64,000 nucleotides of DNA from Cornus controversa (lineage: Eukaryota; Streptophyta; Magnoliopsida; Cornales; Cornaceae), in assembly GCA_026545225.1 (NCBI GenBank), contig CM048852.1, positions 16,844,146 to 16,908,145 of the forward strand, written 5' to 3'. The notes below the pieces were generated by a model that was given only the letters and a program-made list of their open reading frames with translations, was not told where the DNA came from and made no database searches. Each line of letters starts with the position of its first letter. The first letter of the stretch is position 1. The position numbers were made by a program, and so were the translations under genes. Shown here piece by piece: positions 48,481 through 60,900 of this stretch.

Positions 48481-50268
48481 CTAAGTGCACAAGTCCTTCA
48501 AAAATTTAGCATAAGGAGGAATTTGCTTGATGGCATCAAGGAGTGGCAAATTAATCTTCACTTGTCGAAACACCTCCATCATGTCATGCAGCTTGTCCCC
48601 TTGCTTTCCCAATTTAGATGCTTCAAGGAAACGTTGTGGGAAAAGAGCCTTGGGCTCATAAGGAATTTCAGAACTTGGACTTGTGGTCACCTTTTCTTCT
48701 TCTTTCTTTTCTCCCACCTTATTATCAATTATTTTCCCCCTCCTCAAAGTGGTAATGGCTTGAAATTGCTCATGGTGTGGGTTGCTTGTGGAAGCTTGCA
48801 TCCCTCTTGGATTAACAATTCGTTGACTAGGGAGCTTCCCTTCTTCTCTTCTACTCAATGAAGTAGCAAGCTGTCCAAACTAGGATTCCAGTTTGGCAAT
48901 GGATTGAGAATGCGAGTGCACTAGCTGAACTGTAGATTGTACTATTGTTGCAGTAGCTTGCACTGTCTCTATAAGAGAATCAAGCTTGTTAAATTTAGAC
49001 AAGGTAAGTGTCAGCTTGTCTTCAATATCAGAAATTCTTTGGGCCATAGGACTTTGTGTTTGAAATTGCTGTTGAGGCACAAAAGTCCTAGGTTGATATG
49101 ATGGTTGCATTGCTGCCCCTTGGTTACTGTAAGAAAAACCAGGATGATTCCTCCATGTGGGATTGTAAGTATTACCTCGTGGAGGATTCATTGGTCCAGT
49201 GAATGTAGCTTGGACTTGCTCATATTGAATATCAGAAAATTGCCCCATTGAAGGACAATTGCTCACATTATGCATAGGACTAGAGCAAAATTCACAAGGG
49301 CCTGGCAATGAAGAATTTGAAGCAGAAGGAGTTTGATTGGCAGCCATAATTGCTGCTACCTTCTGTGCAATTAAATCAATATCAGTTGGCATAGCTTCTG
49401 AAGCACCAACCTCAAAAATCCCATCAGTCTTCCTTGTAGTGGCAGGAATGCTAGAACGAGTAGAGGACACATGTTGTAGAGAGTTGTCACTAAGATTTTC
49501 AAATAAGGTCCATGCCTCTTCTTCACTCTTCAACATAGAAGTACCTCCACACGATGCATCAACCATCCGTCTGTTGGCTTCTGTGAGCCCTTCATGAAAA
49601 CTCTGCACTAGTTGCCACCTAGGAACTTTATGATGGGGACACTTCCTAAGAAGGTCCTTGAATCTTTCCCATGTTTCATAAAATTGTTCCCCCTTATGTT
49701 GGGAGAAACCAGTGATAGCACGTTTGAACTGATTGGTCTTCCCTATCAGAAAATACTTCTTGAGAAACTCATGTTGCATCTGAGTCCAAGTCGTGATAGA
49801 ACCTGCCGGTAGAGAATTAAACCAATACTTTGCTTTGTCTTTCAAGGAGAATAGAAAAAGTATCATTCTGAAAGCATCTTCAGAGAAGTTGTGAATTTTT
49901 GTAGTTGAGCACACTTCAATGAAGTCATCCAGATGCTTGTAAGGGTCTTCTTGAGTAAGCCCAAAATAAGATGGTAGCATCTGAATAATACTGGACTTGA
50001 TCTCATAATTCTGTGTTGTGACATTCGGGAGTTGAAAACCTGCTGGTGAGGTATATGTCTCAGGAACAAAATAGTCCCTAAGTAATCTAGCTCTCTCTCC
50101 ATCAGCATTAGGAACAAGGTTGTTATTCCTCTCTTCTGCCATGTCTTCAATTAATTCTTCCTCTTACACAACGGTATCAACAGGGATGTTCCTCTATTGT
50201 CTAAGAGTACGTTCAGGCTCAGGATCAAGAGGTATCAAATGATCACCTACAGAACGACGACCTTGCAT
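48480..50268 (-). pseudogene. Gag of element B
   Basis: Starts MQGRRSVGDHLIPLDPE at 50268, like the MLGRRS start in A. The Retrotrans_gag domain spans about 49560-49990: LTQEDPYKHLDDFIEVC, LFLFSLKDKAKYWFNSL, WTQMQHEFLKKYFLIGKT and QFYETWERFKDLLRKCPHHK. A CCHC zinc knuckle (CEFCSSPMHNVSNC) stands near 49250-49295, then a Gln-rich linker and a helical segment. Gag packages the RNA. It lies between the tRNA-Asp primer site leader and the protease. It is a fossil with some breaks. Confidence 0.87.
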
Positions 50269-50390
50269 ATATTAACCAAAAGCACCTGAAAAGAAAACAA
50301 AAACAAAGTTAAAAGTAAAATATAAAAATTTCCTAAACTAAAAATCCAATTAAAATTAATTCTGTAAAATCCAATCAATCAAATAGATAG

Positions 50391-50408
50391 TCCCCGGCAA
50401 CGGCGCCA
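50391..50408 (-). promoter_or_regulatory. Primer-binding site of element B (tRNA-Asp)
   Basis: Sense strand TGGCGCCGTTGCCGGGGA, identical to that of element A, five bases inside the 5' LTR. Confidence 0.93.
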
Positions 50409-50413
50409 AAAAT

Positions 50414-51919
50414 TGATTCATGTGTGAGTGTGACTCAAAAAGCATATCAATTAAAAATTTCCACATTTCGCAATAGAACGAATTCCTTATAGAATAGGGC
50501 TATCGAAAGGGGTATCGTATCTCAGGGATTATGGTCTGATGAGTTAGAATACGGAATTAATTCTAATTAAATTTAAGAAAAGAATTCTGATTTTTAAACT
50601 AAACTAATTAAAAAGATAAAATAAAATAAATCAAAGTAAACGGATAGTGAAGATAATATGAGAGAAATCTAGGGTGTTTGACTTCACTACTAACTCCACA
50701 ATCAATGGTCAATTGAATCAACTATGGGGAATTACAACATGCATAAGTGGTGTCGGTGGCTACAAGCTCACCTTCATCCGTCAAGAAGATAACATATGAT
50801 TAAGGCTAAGCCATGGACTATCTTCGATTGGCATGGGCCATCTGCCTAACTACTCTAATCTAGGGTGCAGTATGGTTCATCTTCTCTAGGCATAATCAAT
50901 CAAAGCTCTTAACAATATATTCAGTGATTACCATTGTATAATAATCGCTCTCATAATCACAGAAAATAAGAGAGTTGAGTTCAATAACAACAACTAAATA
51001 TCTAAGACAAGATAAGAAATCATTGAGATTAAATTTACAAGAATTTTATTGCTCAATTCTATAATAAGAATCCTCTGAATTACACAATCTATGCATGTAT
51101 ATAAAGGTCCCCTATAATTAAAACAATCAAACCATTGATGCTTTGTTAGGGCTACATCAAAACCCTAGTGGATGAACTAGCTTCTTATGGTAGAAAAAGA
51201 AGCTTCAACTATTGAGGAAGAATGCATCATCTTCATGAATTATGCGTATGACTTTGTTCTCCAATGGCTCTGGAAATATGTTTCTGTTCTCTTCTCAGCC
51301 CTCTCAGACTCTCCAATCTCTCTGTAATCTTCCAAACTCAGCCTCTTATTCTTCACTTTCTTTCCCAAGAGAATACACCAAAGTCCTAATCCAATTAGGA
51401 ATAAATTAGGGTTTCCCGCAGCACTAATCAGGTGAGTTTTTCCTGCTGACTTCGGCCCAACTTTTGACCCACTAGAAGTCCAATTTACGGAATTTTCGTG
51501 AAATACAAAAGTGTGCAGAACCAAATTTCGTTCAACCCATCATGAAAATTATGTCGATTTGAGGCTCAGAAATAAGACTTCTGGTCCGTTTTCCAAAATG
51601 GGATTAAGACTGTATTATGCGCAGATTTGGGCTTCAGGCCTGAAACCTTCTTAAGTAGTTGTAATTCTCTTAGACCTCTTCCTTGGGTTGATTTGAGTTG
51701 AAATAAATGGTTGAATGGTTTCCTTTGATATAGGCTTCATCTAACCATCTTGGATGTCTTCTTTAAAAGCCCAAAATCATGGTTTTAACTGAAATAATCA
51801 TTAAGGCCCTGAAAATAGAGAAAAGACTAAAACAAAGTAAAATCACAAAATAGTCTACCACTAAGAGAATAAAATACATAAGTTAAGAGGATAGAATGCG
51901 TAACATTCAACGCCTATCA
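50414..51919 (-). repeat. 5' LTR of element B
   Basis: A 1506-bp LTR, uninterrupted, partner of 20015-20546 plus 30759-31737. The ends are TGATTC and CTATCA on +, followed by the GGCCC duplication. In the first 145 aligned bases I counted about 11 differences from the partner. Confidence 0.93.
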
Positions 51920-52040
51920 GGCCCCGTAGGGTTGTGCCCTCATAGGGCTATTTTAACAATGTTCTAGGACTTCATCCATCCCGCCTTTTTCATTAAAGGC
52001 CCTCCTTAGAGGTGTATCCCTGTAGGGTTGTTTTCTTTTT
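51920..52040 (-). repeat. 112-bp tandem repeat of element H, continued
   Basis: The last unit of the array at 19800-20014, separated from it by element B. The words CCGCCTTTTTCATTAAAGGC and CTCCTTAGAGGTGTATCC are shared by all units. Confidence 0.8.
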
Positions 52041-52229
52041 TGTTTCAGTTAACAACATATTTTGAAACAAAAATGATTGCTATTGATATTCTAGTTACAA
52101 GTAGAGAATTATTCGAACAAAAACCTCTAACCTGTCGTCCTAAGGCTCGATATTAAATTGAGTTTCAGCTAGAATTATTAAAGTAAATGCAACTTTTAAA
52201 AGAAAAATCTTACTAGTGGCACTTCCTCA

Positions 52230-53990
52230 GATGCTCATCATTCCAAGGATGGGCCAACTGTCTCCGTTGTAATGTCTCTAGTCAATATGCCCCCTATCTC
52301 CTCCAAGTTCATTGGAGATAACTTTGATTTCTCCCAATAGATGAGTTATTTGAGTGTTGTCATCTTTACTATCCCCATCCCATGGGCAATTCTGTGTTCT
52401 CTTCTCATCTTTGGCCACGTATCTTTGTAGTTGGCCCCTACGAATTATTCTTTCAATCTGTCTTTTCAAGTCTATGCACTCATCTGTATAGTGCCATGGT
52501 CGCGATGGAACCTGCAATACTTGTCACTTGACCTCTTGGATGAATCGGTTCTTAGTTTTGGGGGCTATGAAACAGCTGGGTCATATTGGATGTAGAGGAG
52601 GATTTAGCTGATTGACGTGTTTAAGGGGGTAAAGGTGTTGTATCCCTTATTACAACGCGACACTTTATAGGCCTGCTCCTGTGACATTCTGCCATACTTA
52701 GGGCTCTATCCTCCTCACTGGAATGTCCCCCCTTTTCCTGTCTACCTTTCTCGCATCAAAGGTCTCCTCTGCGTTCATGTACTTTTGGGCCTTCATGAGT
52801 AGCTCGGACATACTTTCTAGAGGGTGCTTAGAAATTGAGTACGAGAACTTTGAAGGCAGTAGGCCCCCCATGAATATGGTAATTGCCACCTTAACATCCA
52901 GAGCATCAACCTACAACATCTCCCTGTTAAACCGATTAATGTAGTCTGGCAATAACTCTCCCTTAGTCTGTATTACGTTTAGGAGATAGGTGGCGGGCTT
53001 TTTGTGCCTTTAGGCGGCAATAAAATTTCTTACAAACAATTAGCTTAGTTCTTTGAATGAACGTACAGATGCCGGCTTTAGCTTATTAAACCATGACCTG
53101 GTAGAACCCTTCAATATAGTAAGAAAGGCTCTACATAGGATTTCATCCGGTATTCCTTGGAGGTGCATCAGAGCCCTGTAGGTCTCCAGATGATCTAGCG
53201 GGTCCTTGGTCCCATCAAAGCTTTCAAGGGTGGGCATCTTGAACTTATTAGGCAAAGGACAGTTCGTTATCTCCGCGGAGAAAGGGAGGTTAGTTTGTCG
53301 GACAAGCTCCTCTACTGTAGCGGAGCCCTCCCCCTTATGGCGTGGGCCATGCTTTCTACCCAGGCTCTGAGGTCCTGCATCTCTATGTCATATTAGGTAA
53401 TCTCCCCTGGGTGCTCTGAGTCTCCATGGAGTTGGTTCTTTTCGAGTGGGACTAGGCGACTGGGGTTCTTCCCACCTCTTACTCGACTCTAAGCTGCGTT
53501 GTCTGTTGAGACTTCACTGTCTCCCCTAACACCATCCCCTTCTGGATCAACAGGCCCAAGGTAACCCGGCGATGGTACTGGTGCCACAAGAGGGAGGCGC
53601 TGCAAAATTGCCGTATTTTGTTGGAGTATCTAGGCTAGAATTTGATTCAAGTTCCTGACCTGGTGTTCTAATGCTGCGATCCATCCCTGGTTATTTGGGA
53701 TTTTGGATCATGCCCCAGGGAAGTCCATTTATCCAGGGGGTTGTATGCCTCCTGTCCTGGCACATTGCAGGTGGGAATATTAGGGATGACAAGCGAGCCC
53801 TGTCTGACTGGAGGGCCCTGTTTGCCAAGAAGGTCATGACTGACAGGAGGATCTTGTGCGGCTAGAGGATTGTGACCGACAAGAAGTTCCTGCACTAGAG
53901 AATTGTGGCCAGCAGGAGGTTCCTGTACGGCCGTAGTCTCTAACCCAGATCGTAGGTGCATCATGCTTCGTATATGATACGTGTAGAACA
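52230..53990 (-). pseudogene. Gag region of element H
   Basis: Minus strand. A Retrotrans_gag domain is recognised: FKMPTLESFDGTKDPLDHLE, MHLQGIPDEILCRAFLTILKG and TRSWFNKLKPASVRSFKELS (about 53040-53255). Then come LMKAQKYMNAEE (near 52800) and a Tat/Ogre-like C-terminal motif, WHYTDECIDLKRQIERIIRR (near 52440-52500). The N-terminal part near 53680-53990 is rich in short repeats of the QEPPAGHNSL type. No protease or polymerase follows. It is broken in several places. Confidence 0.8.
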
Positions 53991-54007
53991 ATCAAGTTTG
54001 TGATTGT

Positions 54008-54025
54008 TTCCCACAGACGGTGCCA
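54008..54025 (-). promoter_or_regulatory. Primer-binding site of element H (probably tRNA-Arg)
   Basis: Sense strand TGGCACCGTCTGTGGGAA, two bases inside the 5' LTR. This sequence class is usual in Tat/Ogre-type plant Ty3/gypsy elements, where it pairs with tRNA-Arg. The tRNA assignment is from memory of the family. Confidence 0.75.
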
Positions 54026-54027
54026 AC

Positions 54028-54395
54028 TTATTAAGAAAAAATCCACCCCGAACTAGTCAAACACAAACCTGTAAAAAAGTACAAGAGAAGAGTAATCGAA
54101 AGGGCACCGGCGCGGTGTCGGCCTACTACGCTCCGATGATCAAGTCAGAAATCTGAAGGGCTTTAAAAGCTGTAAAGGAACCATTCTATATTTATAGTGA
54201 CCAACTGAGGACGTATCCTAGTAAAACTCTTTCTCTTCAGTTTCCCTTTCCCACTCAGAGATAACCAGTCTTGGTCAAGTATCCTTTTCATCCATGTAAC
54301 CATAGCACTATCATCCCACGTTACACGTTTCATATTAGGAGTCAAACACCCCATCAGATGCCCCCATTTCATATTAGGAGTCAAACACCCCATCA
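54028..54395 (-). repeat. 5' LTR of element H
   Basis: A 368-bp LTR, partner of 18751-19108, followed by the ATAAA duplication (54396-54400). Confidence 0.88.
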
Positions 54396-54852
54396 ATAAA
54401 CTCTCCCAAAGTGTGAAATATAAAAATAAAAATTCCATTGATTTCAACCAAGGTACAAAGCCTACCAATCATGACATATATAGCTTTTATTGGGAGAAAA
54501 TTTAATTCAAACTCTGAAGTAAATTTTCTCCCATTCTAATTTGATGGCATTGATTTGTTACTCTCAAATATTACTTCTTTTTTTAATACGTACTCCCAAA
54601 CATAACTTGAAAATAATTGTAAATATAATAAATAAATATATTATCAATTAAAATTAAGTTCCTATATTTATTGTTTTGATATTTTTTTTATCCCAACGCC
54701 CCTCTTAACTAATTCTTGGCTCTGATCACTGGCATAACAGTCCATGAGAACTATAAAGATGGTTGTGAATAATAATATGCATTAACCCATTTGAAGAATG
54801 AGCAAGAAATATGAGACTAAAGTGTTGAGAGACGGACCTGTTGGAAACAAAT
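54396..54852. other. Short unclassified AT-rich spacer between H and G
   Basis: About 450 bp with no recognised gene or repeat. It is probably the old sequence that H and G inserted into, and it would join 18750 if H were absent. Confidence 0.5.
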
Positions 54853-56251
54853 TGATAAGTGTTCAATTCTATGCATTTGAACCCTCTTTATTGCATATGT
54901 TAGTTCCGTTTTTGCGTTTACCAAAATATGTTTATGGTATTTTTGTGTTTTTGATGTTTTGCAGGTATTGGAGTAAATGGAGCAAAGTTGGAAGCTTTCT
55001 GCAGTCAAGAGATGAAATCAGAAAATGTTGCCAAGGCATCTCGATCAATCGAGATGTGGATTTCGATCAATCGACATTTCGATTGATCGAAATCTCATTT
55101 CGATTGATCGAAATCTCGATCAATCGAAATGCTGCAGAGCCCACTTGGCCACTTGCTCACCTGCTCTCCCACTTGCAACAAAATCCCCTTTTTTGCACGA
55201 CTTAGGGGGATTGTCTGACTTGAACAAGACTTTTGGGGGCCTTCTTGATACAAGAGATATATATAATGATATATATATATATGGTGGGTCCAAAGGAGCC
55301 AAAAAGCATACAAAAAGCACCAAAAGCCACATATCTCATGTATCTCTCAAGACACACAAAAAGAAGAAGAGGAGAGACCTTCGGGAGAGGAAGAGGAAAG
55401 GCTGAACCAGACCAAGAAGCTTCATTCTCTTCATCAATGGAAGGGTGCAAGGCAACCATGAGCAACTAACTCTTCTACTAGGGTGTTGGTTTCAACCCCT
55501 AGCCATGTAAACTTGTTCATCTTTGTAGCTCTTGGGATTTGTAATTAAATGTTGATTATTTAGCCTAGTGATTATGTACACAAATACATTTCTTTTATAT
55601 ATTCATTTGATATGGAATTTATTCTTGTCTTAGAGTAGGTTTTGTCACTTGAATGCACAACATTTGCATATTCCACAAGAAGTGCAAATGATGGCTAGAT
55701 AATGGTGCTTAAATGAATGTGTGATGCTAGTTTGTATAGACCATGCCAAGACAAGGTAGTTTGGATGCATGTAGTGTTCACTTAGAGAGTAGAGTAAGTA
55801 GGTAGTTAGTTAGGTTGAAGAGCTATGCTTGTTGAAGATGGATTATGATAGGTTAGCACACACATTGATCTTTTGATATGTCATTGAGGTCACAAGCCTA
55901 ATGACATTGTTAGGCATTTAATTAATGAATCCCATGCTTGCTACACTTATGAACATGTGAATGGCTAGTGGTGGAAACCAACCCTAGTTCTCTCTCCCAA
56001 CTTTACTCTTTAATTTTATTGTCATTTCATTTATGCAATAGCTTTAAACACAAAACAAAAAAAAACCTGTTTTTAGAATTAAAGTAGAATTAATCTTTCG
56101 TTATGACAATTAACGACTAGTCCTCATGGGATCGATACCCTCTATATAGAACCTTATCTACAAAGATTCGTGCTCTTGCGAGTGGTTAAATTATATTTTG
56201 ATACAAAGGGCAAAATTAAGCTTACAATATAATTTAGTTCCGACCACATCA
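54853..56251 (+). repeat. 5' LTR of element G
   Basis: A 1399-bp LTR, TGATAAGTGTTC...GACCACATCA. Its palindromic-word cluster (55038-55130) has six words, about 185 bp from the LTR start. A TA-rich run (55256-55281), probably the TATA box region, follows some 125 bp later. Edges are set by comparison with element A's LTRs. Confidence 0.9.
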
Positions 56252-56299
56252 CAACCTACACATCTCCTCTCCACTCGAAACCCTAGAATCGATAATTAG

Positions 56300-57990
56300 G
56301 AGAGAAGAAGAACCCCTACCTCGAAAATGAAGGCCTTCCAACCACTTCACCAAATCATGAACAACCACCTCCACCACCACCTCCTCAAGGAGAGTTGCTT
56401 ATGGACTTTTACCTTCCGACTACATTTGAAGTGCCTTCATGTATTCAATTTCCGGATGTAGCGGCAAATCAATTCGAAATAAAGTCCTCCACCATCAATC
56501 TTCTTAATAGCTTCCACGGTCTTCCTAATGAGGATCCATACCGGCACTTAGATTACTTCCTTTCCGTGTGTTCCACCATTCGTGTACCACAATTTACTGA
56601 GGATGATCTAAAGCTACGTATGTTTCCTTTTTCCCTAAAAGATAAGGCTAGAAGTTGGTTCAATTCCCTAGAACCCAACTCAATCCATTATTGGGCGGAG
56701 ATGCAAATAGAGTTCTTGAAAAAATACTTCCCAATGGGTAAGACAAGTGATATTCGGCGAGCAATCACCGGATTCACCCAAATTGACCAAGAACAATTCC
56801 ATGAGACGTGGGAGAGGTTAAAAGATCTGTTAAAATCTTGTCCGCATCATGCTGTCCCAAAATGGCAGCTAGTGCAAAGTTTTTATGATGGGGTGAGTGA
56901 GCAACATAGACAAATGATAGACTCCGCATGTGGGGGTGGGTACCTTTTGAAAAGCCCCGATGAGGCATGGAAACTTTTTCAAACCCTAAGCAACAATTCA
57001 GCTCAACGCTCCTCCACTAGGAAAGGGAAGGCCACCCAACCTTGTAGAGGAGTGCATGAGATTTCACGGGTAGATGAGGTAGCCATGCAAGTAGAAGCCT
57101 TGTCCCGAAAAATGGATTTAATCATGAAAAATGGGCTGCCTACTCCAAACCAATCTGTCCAAAATCAGGAAGGGTGTTCGTTTTGCTATAGCACTTCGCA
57201 TTTTGTGCGAGATTGTCCTATTGCCGGGCAATCTCCCGATTATGCTCAAGAGCAAGCGAATGCCTTGTACGCTAAATAAATGAATGATCCATATTCGAAC
57301 ACATACAATCCTGGTTACAAGAACCATCCGGCTTTTTCATGGAAGAATCAAGAATCAAGTCCCTCTTTCCAAGGGCAAAATTCTTTTAATTCCCAATCTC
57401 AACAGCCTCATTATAGGCCAAACCCTCAACCTTACAATCAAAGATCTAATTACCAACAACCACCACCTCCTCCGAGAAGCCAAAGCTTTGAAGAGCGAGT
57501 GATGAGCAATCTTGAGGCCAACACCCGCTTATTGCAAACTCACTCTCAATCAATCTCTAAGCTTGAAGCCAATGCTCAATCTATGGCTAGGTTAGAAGCT
57601 CAAATAGGGCAACTAGCTAATGCCTTAAATAAAAGGGAGGAAGGTAAGTTGCCGAGTCAACCGGTGGTGAATCCCAAGGGTGTGCATATGATTGAAGATC
57701 CATCATCTTCAACTTGTAATGCTCCTCCAGAGCAAGTTCAATCAATCACAACCTTGAGGAGTGGTAAAATCATTAACTCCAAGGTAGGGGAGGAAGAGAG
57801 AAAGGAATTTCAAGAGCAACCTAAAAATCCAAAAGAATCCCAATTAAATCCAAAATTATTTCCGTTAAATCCAAATTTGCAAAATACCCCTTCAAATCCA
57901 AAAGGAAAGGCAAGTGAAGTTGTGTCATCATCGATTCCAAATCTTGACACCTCTTATGAACCTCCGGTTCCTTTTCCTCAATGATTGAAG
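56300..57990 (+). pseudogene. Gag of element G
   Basis: Retrotrans_gag domain at about 56500-56930 (LPNEDPYRHLDYFLSVCSTI, LRMFPFSLKDKARSWFNSL, WAEMQIEFLKKYFPMGKTSD, QFHETWERLKDLLKSCPHHA). The CCHC knuckle CSFCYSTSHFVRDC is at about 57178-57220. A Gln/Pro-rich linker, a heptad-like helix (LEANAQSMARLEAQIGQLANAL, near 57550-57640) and a repeat of Asn/Pro words follow (LNPKLFPLNPNL, near 57840). It would form the particle and bind genomic RNA. The start cannot be fixed because the leader is unlike A's. It is a fossil. Confidence 0.85.
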
Positions 57991-57999
57991 GAACCTTCT

Positions 58000-60900
58000 C
58001 ATTTCGGGAAGCAAGGAGAGAAAATCCAAGACATGATGGAGATCTTCAAACAAGTAAAGATCAATCTCCCTCTCCTTGATGCTATTCGATAAATTCCCTC
58101 TTATGCGAAATTCTTGAAGGACTTATGCACTCAAAAGCGCAAATCTAGGAATAATGTTCCTAAGAAAGTCCTCTTAACTGAGCACATAAGCTCCATTTTC
58201 TAACACCAAGCCCCTCCTAAATTCAAAGATCCGGGTGCTCCGACCATTTCGTGCACCATCGGAAATCAATCTTTTGAAAAAGCACTTCTTGACCTAGGGG
58301 CTAGTGTCAATTTGCTTCCATTCTCAGTTTACCAACAACTAGGTTTAGGGGAACTCAAGCATACCACGGTTGTGTTGCAACTTGCCGACCGTTCGGTGAA
58401 GCAACCACGTGGCATCATTGAGGATGTCATCATTCAAGTGGACAAATTCTATTTTCTGGTGGACTTCATAGTCCTTGACACGGAACTGGTCCAAAATCCT
58501 AATCATCATATTCCTATCATTCTAGGTCGTCCATTCTTGGCCACGGCAAACGCTTGCGTTAATTGCCGTACTGGAGTGATGGACATCTCTTTTGGGAATA
58601 TGAAAGTCCGCTTGAACATCTTCAATGCTTCCCACCACACATCCGACGACGAGAGTGAGTGCTTTTGTGTCGATGTTGTGGAAGACCTTGTTCAAGAAGC
58701 ACTTCCTTCTATTCTTTCCAAGGACCCTTTAGAGGCATGCCTAAATCACTTCAACTATGATGATTTTGACATTGAGCAATCCATAGGTGAAGTCAATTCC
58801 ATGCTCGATGTTAATACTGTCATGGATTTGCCTAAGTGGAGAGTTCCGAGAGAACCCTTGCCCCCTTTGTCCAAAACTTCCCAAACTCCTTCTTTAATTT
58901 TCCCACCACAACTAGAGCTCAAGCCTCTACCGGCTACACTCAAGTATGTTTTCTTGGGCACAAATGAGACCCTTCCAGTCATTATTGCTTCCAATCTCAC
59001 AAATGATCAAGAGTTTGAGCTCATAAAAGTGCTAAAAGAGCACAAAGAAGCAATAGGCTGGAGTGTGGCAGATCTCAAGGGAATAGATCCTTCTATTTGT
59101 ATGCACCGCATACACTTGGAAGAGGATGCTAAGACCTCAAGGGAGGCACAACGTCGATTAAATCCAAATATGAAGGACGTTGTCATGAAGGAGGTGGTGA
59201 AGTTACTAGATGCGGGGATCATATACCCCATCTCTGATAGCAAGTGGGTTAGTCCCACTCAAGTGATTCCAAAGAAGTCTGGTATTACAGTGCAACCTAA
59301 TGATAAGGGTGAATTAGTTCCCCAACGCACCACCACAGGATGGAGAGTGTGCATTGATTATAGGAAATTAAACTCAGCCACTCGGAAAGATCACTTCCCC
59401 CTCCCATTCATTAATCAAATATTGGAGAGATTAGCCGGGCAAAGTTTTTATTACTTTTTGGATGGATATTCCGGCTATAATCAGGTTGCTATAGACCCGA
59501 GGGACCAAGAGAAAACCACCTTTACATGTCCCTTCGGCACATTTGCTTATAGACGCATGCCCTTTGGGTTGTGCAATGCACCGGCAACTTTTCAACGGTG
59601 TATGATGTCTATCTTCTCGGACATGGTGGAGAAATTCTTGGAAGTGTTCATGGATGATTTTTCCATTTTTGGGCCTTCATTTGAATCATGCCTCCAAAAT
59701 CTAGCTTCTGTTCTCAAACGATGTCAAGAAACCAACCTAATTCTTAGTTGGGAAAAGAGCCATTATATGGTTCAAGAGGGTATTGTCCTAGGGCACATTG
59801 TGTCTAAGCGAGGAATAGAGGTTGATAGAGCCAAGGTTGAACTCATTTCTAAACTTCCTCCACCATCAACGGTGAGAGAGATTCGTTCATTCCTTGGGCA
59901 TGCGGGCTTTTATCGCCGTTTCATCAAAAACTTTAGCAAGATCTCTCGGCCTTTGTGTCGCCTTCTTGAAAAAGAGTCTTGCTTTACCTTTGATGAAGCG
60001 TGCCTTAACGCTTTTGAAAAACTCCGCACCATGCTTACAACCGCTCCAATTCTAATCCCTCCAAATTGGGCTCTCCCATTTGAGATTATGTGTGATGCAT
60101 CCGACTATGCCATGGGTGCTGTCTGAGGGCAACGAGTAGACAAACTGCCACATGTCATCTATTACGCAAGTAAAACCCTTTCCGAGGCTCAAATCAATTA
60201 TACCACAACGGAAAAGGAATTGCTTGCGGTAGTATTTGCATTAGACAAATTTCGAGCTTATTTATTAGGTTCAAAGGTCATTGTTTACTCGGACCATGCT
60301 GCCCTCCGGCATCTTTTGGCGAAAAAGGACACCAAGCCTAGGTTGATCCGATGGATACTCTTGTTGCAAGAGTTTAATTTTGAGATTAGAGACAAAAAGG
60401 GAACTGAAAATGTGGTGGCTGACCACCTTTCTAGAATTCTTGTTGAATCCCTTCATAATTCCATTCCAGTTTGTGAATCCTTCCCGGATGAACAACTCTT
60501 TGTCATTTCTCAAGAGAGTATCCCTTGGTATGCAGATGTGGTTAATTACTTGGCAACCGGTAAAATACCATCTTCTTGGACCAAACAAGAGAAGGATCGT
60601 TTTCTCTCCCAATCACGATCATATTATTGGGACGATCCTCAATTGTTCAAATATTGCCCCGATCAAATAATTCGAAGGTGTGTACCCAACAGTGAATTCC
60701 AAAGCATTCTCAAGTTTTGTCATACACTCGCTTGTGGGGGGCACTTTAGTGCTAAGAAAACCGCAGCAAAAATTCTTTAATGCGGATTTTTCTGGCCGAC
60801 ACTTCATCGGGATGCATATTCATTCTGCCGCTCATGTGAGCGATGTCAGCGCCTTGGCGCGATGTCTCGGAAGGACATGATGCCTCTTAACCCTATCCTT

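Larger units (their letters stand above)
20015..51919 (-). mobile_element. Element B: Athila-like Ty3/gypsy element, split by A and C
   Basis: LTRs of 1506 bp (the 3' one divided by A) start TGATTC and end CTATCA, flanked by a perfect GGCCC duplication (20010-20014 and 51920-51924). A tRNA-Asp primer site stands at 50391-50408. The sense order is gag, protease, RT, RNase H (split by C), third ORF, 3' untranslated region, 3' LTR. An integrase core is not recognised. Its own sequence adds up to about 11 kb. LTR divergence by eye is about 5-7%, older than A and C inside it and younger than H around it. It is broken by two insertions and several further breaks. Confidence 0.9.
18751..54395 (-). 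mobile_element. Element H: old gag-only Ty3/gypsy-like element (TR-GAG type), host of B, A and C
   Basis: Short LTRs (18751-19108 and 54028-54395) flanked by a perfect ATAAA duplication enclose about 3.0 kb of own sequence (19109-20014 and 51920-54027). The rest is element B with its own inserts. The primer site at 54008-54025 and a gag region at about 52270-53990 fix the orientation. No protease, RT or integrase is recognised, as in the non-autonomous TR-GAG class. The LTRs differ by roughly 10% by eye, the most of all pairs here, which fits its outermost position. It is a broken fossil. Confidence 0.85.
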
